From assembly GCA_030765555.1 (NCBI GenBank), contig JAVCCI010000071.1, positions 1 through 7,221 on the forward strand: a stretch of 7,221 nt of DNA, read 5' to 3'. The notes below the pieces were generated by a model that saw only the letters and a program-made list of their open reading frames with translations, had not been told where the DNA came from and did no database searches. The position numbers and the translations under genes are program-made. The stretch is from Candidatus Kappaea frigidicola (GTDB taxonomy: Bacteria > Omnitrophota > Gorgyraeia > JAGLLT01). Below, piece after piece: positions 6,390-7,221 of the stretch (positions are counted from its first letter, which is position 1; each line of letters begins with the position of its first letter).

Positions 6390-7221
6390 ATGAAAAAAAA
6401 TAGTTGGGAATTATTTCACAGGTTACTCGATGACAAAGAATATAAGGAATTTAAACAGATATATTCTCAAAGCTTTGGCAAGAAAACAAAATGGCATGAA
6501 TTAGATTCTATTCCTGAATCAAATTCGCAAATTATTGAAAAGATAGCTCCTAAACATGCAAAGATTTCCAAGAAAACCGCATCTGAATGTCGCTCGACCA
6601 TGGGAAAAGCCGGCGAGTCAAAAAAAGTTCAATATAATAAAATTACTCCAAGCAACTTTATTCTCACAGCTCCTTTACTTTCTGAAAACTCTGTCTTTGG
6701 ATTTATTTTTATAACTAATGTTTCTGACATACTTTCTGCAACTCAATTAAAAATATTTACATCATATCTCAATACTATTATATTAAAAATTCAGGATGAT
6801 ATTGAACTAGCTAGGCTTTACGACACTATACAGCCCAGAACAGCTGCTTTATCAACTATTCATACAATTCATAGACTCATAAGCAGCGCACTCACTGAAA
6901 AAGAACTCCTACCCAGGCTAGCCAGATTAACCTTGCAAGTTATGAGAGTTAAAAGATGTACAATTTATCTCTGTGATAAAAATAAAAATAAAAAGAAATT
7001 GCGGGTTGCCGTATCTGTTAGCCCCAAAGGCTTAATATCTGATAAAAGAAAGATTGCCTTTGGAGAAGATATAGTTGGGCGATCAGCAAAAAGCGCTATT
7101 CCCGTTCTCACCGAAAATACTCTTGCCATGCCTTTAATAGAAGAAGATGTTTTAGGTGTAATAGAAGTAACTGAAAAAATTGATAAGAGACCCTTTACCT
7201 ATTTTGATCAGGAAATATTAA
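6390..7221 (+). CDS. GAF-domain sensor protein, 3' end beyond the window
   Basis: Open frame from ATG 6390 to the window edge, 277 codons visible. An in-frame TGA at 6375-6377 makes this the first ATG; the only upstream Shine-Dalgarno-like bases, AAGAAG, touch the ATG and are poorly placed. Residues about 90-145 look like the C-terminal half of a degenerate GAF fold: APLLSENSVFGFIFITN (94-110), then a helix LSATQLKIFTSYLNTI (115-130). A long linker helix (about 130-180), with IHTIHRLISSALTEKELL (157-174), leads to a clearer second GAF domain (about 160-277) with RVKRCTIYLCD (186-196), AFGEDIVGRSAKS (223-235), MPLIEEDVLGVIEV (247-260) and FTYFDQEIL (269-277). GAF domains bind small ligands or mediate dimerisation. 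The output domain (histidine kinase, cyclic-di-GMP enzyme, HD-GYP or none) is not visible. There is no signal peptide or membrane segment in the visible part, so it is probably cytoplasmic. It begins 16 nt after dgt and is probably co-transcribed. The GAF assignment is by eye. Confidence 0.8.
   Translation, partial: MKKNSWELFHRLLDDKEYKEFKQIYSQSFGKKTKWHELDSIPESNSQIIEKIAPKHAKISKKTASECRSTMGKAGESKKVQYNKITPSNFILTAPLLSENSVFGFIFITNVSDILSATQLKIFTSYLNTIILKIQDDIELARLYDTIQPRTAALSTIHTIHRLISSALTEKELLPRLARLTLQVMRVKRCTIYLCDKNKNKKKLRVAVSVSPKGLISDKRKIAFGEDIVGRSAKSAIPVLTENTLAMPLIEEDVLGVIEVTEKIDKRPFTYFDQEIL

Overview
The window is a compact, AT-rich bacterial chromosomal segment with every gene on the + strand. 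It holds four complete housekeeping genes and the 5' part of a fifth gene. In order they are: dnaE (replicative DNA polymerase III alpha subunit), a small HU/IHF-type DNA-bending protein, hisS (histidyl-tRNA synthetase), dgt (HD-domain dNTP triphosphohydrolase), and a GAF-domain protein cut off by the window edge. I see no tRNA, rRNA, CRISPR array, insertion sequence, phage gene or long repeat. The host is a bacterium with low-GC DNA. The protein styles (DnaE1 with an intact PHP site, a short HU/IHF, a Cys-rich HisRS, and a GAF protein with a long signalling helix) remind me of uncultured lineages such as Omnitrophota. That placement rests on memory of protein style and is a weak inference.

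Layout. Bases 1-40 are a short leader with no identifiable gene. dnaE fills 41-3493. A near-consensus sigma70-type promoter (TTGACA, 17-nt spacer, TATTAT) starts on the dnaE stop codon and is followed by a strong Shine-Dalgarno sequence and the HU-like gene at 3564-3836. An AT-rich spacer of about 66 nt and an intrinsic terminator hairpin (3903-3939) come next. The terminator ends only about 6 nt before the hisS ATG at 3946. hisS and dgt overlap by 8 nt, and the GAF gene begins 16 nt after dgt, so hisS-dgt-GAF looks like one transcription unit.

Functionally the genes cover DNA replication (DnaE), nucleoid architecture (HU/IHF), tRNAHis charging (HisRS), and control of the dNTP pool (Dgt). The last gene is a probable small-molecule or signal sensor whose output domain lies outside the window. 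It is the only product here without an obvious assigned role. The most useful observations are about gene expression: a promoter overlapping a stop codon, a terminator touching the hisS start with no clear promoter or ribosome-binding site after it, and translational coupling of hisS to dgt. A few residue-level oddities in HisRS and DnaE are also noted. I found no evidence of a new multi-gene system and regard most of the region as ordinary.
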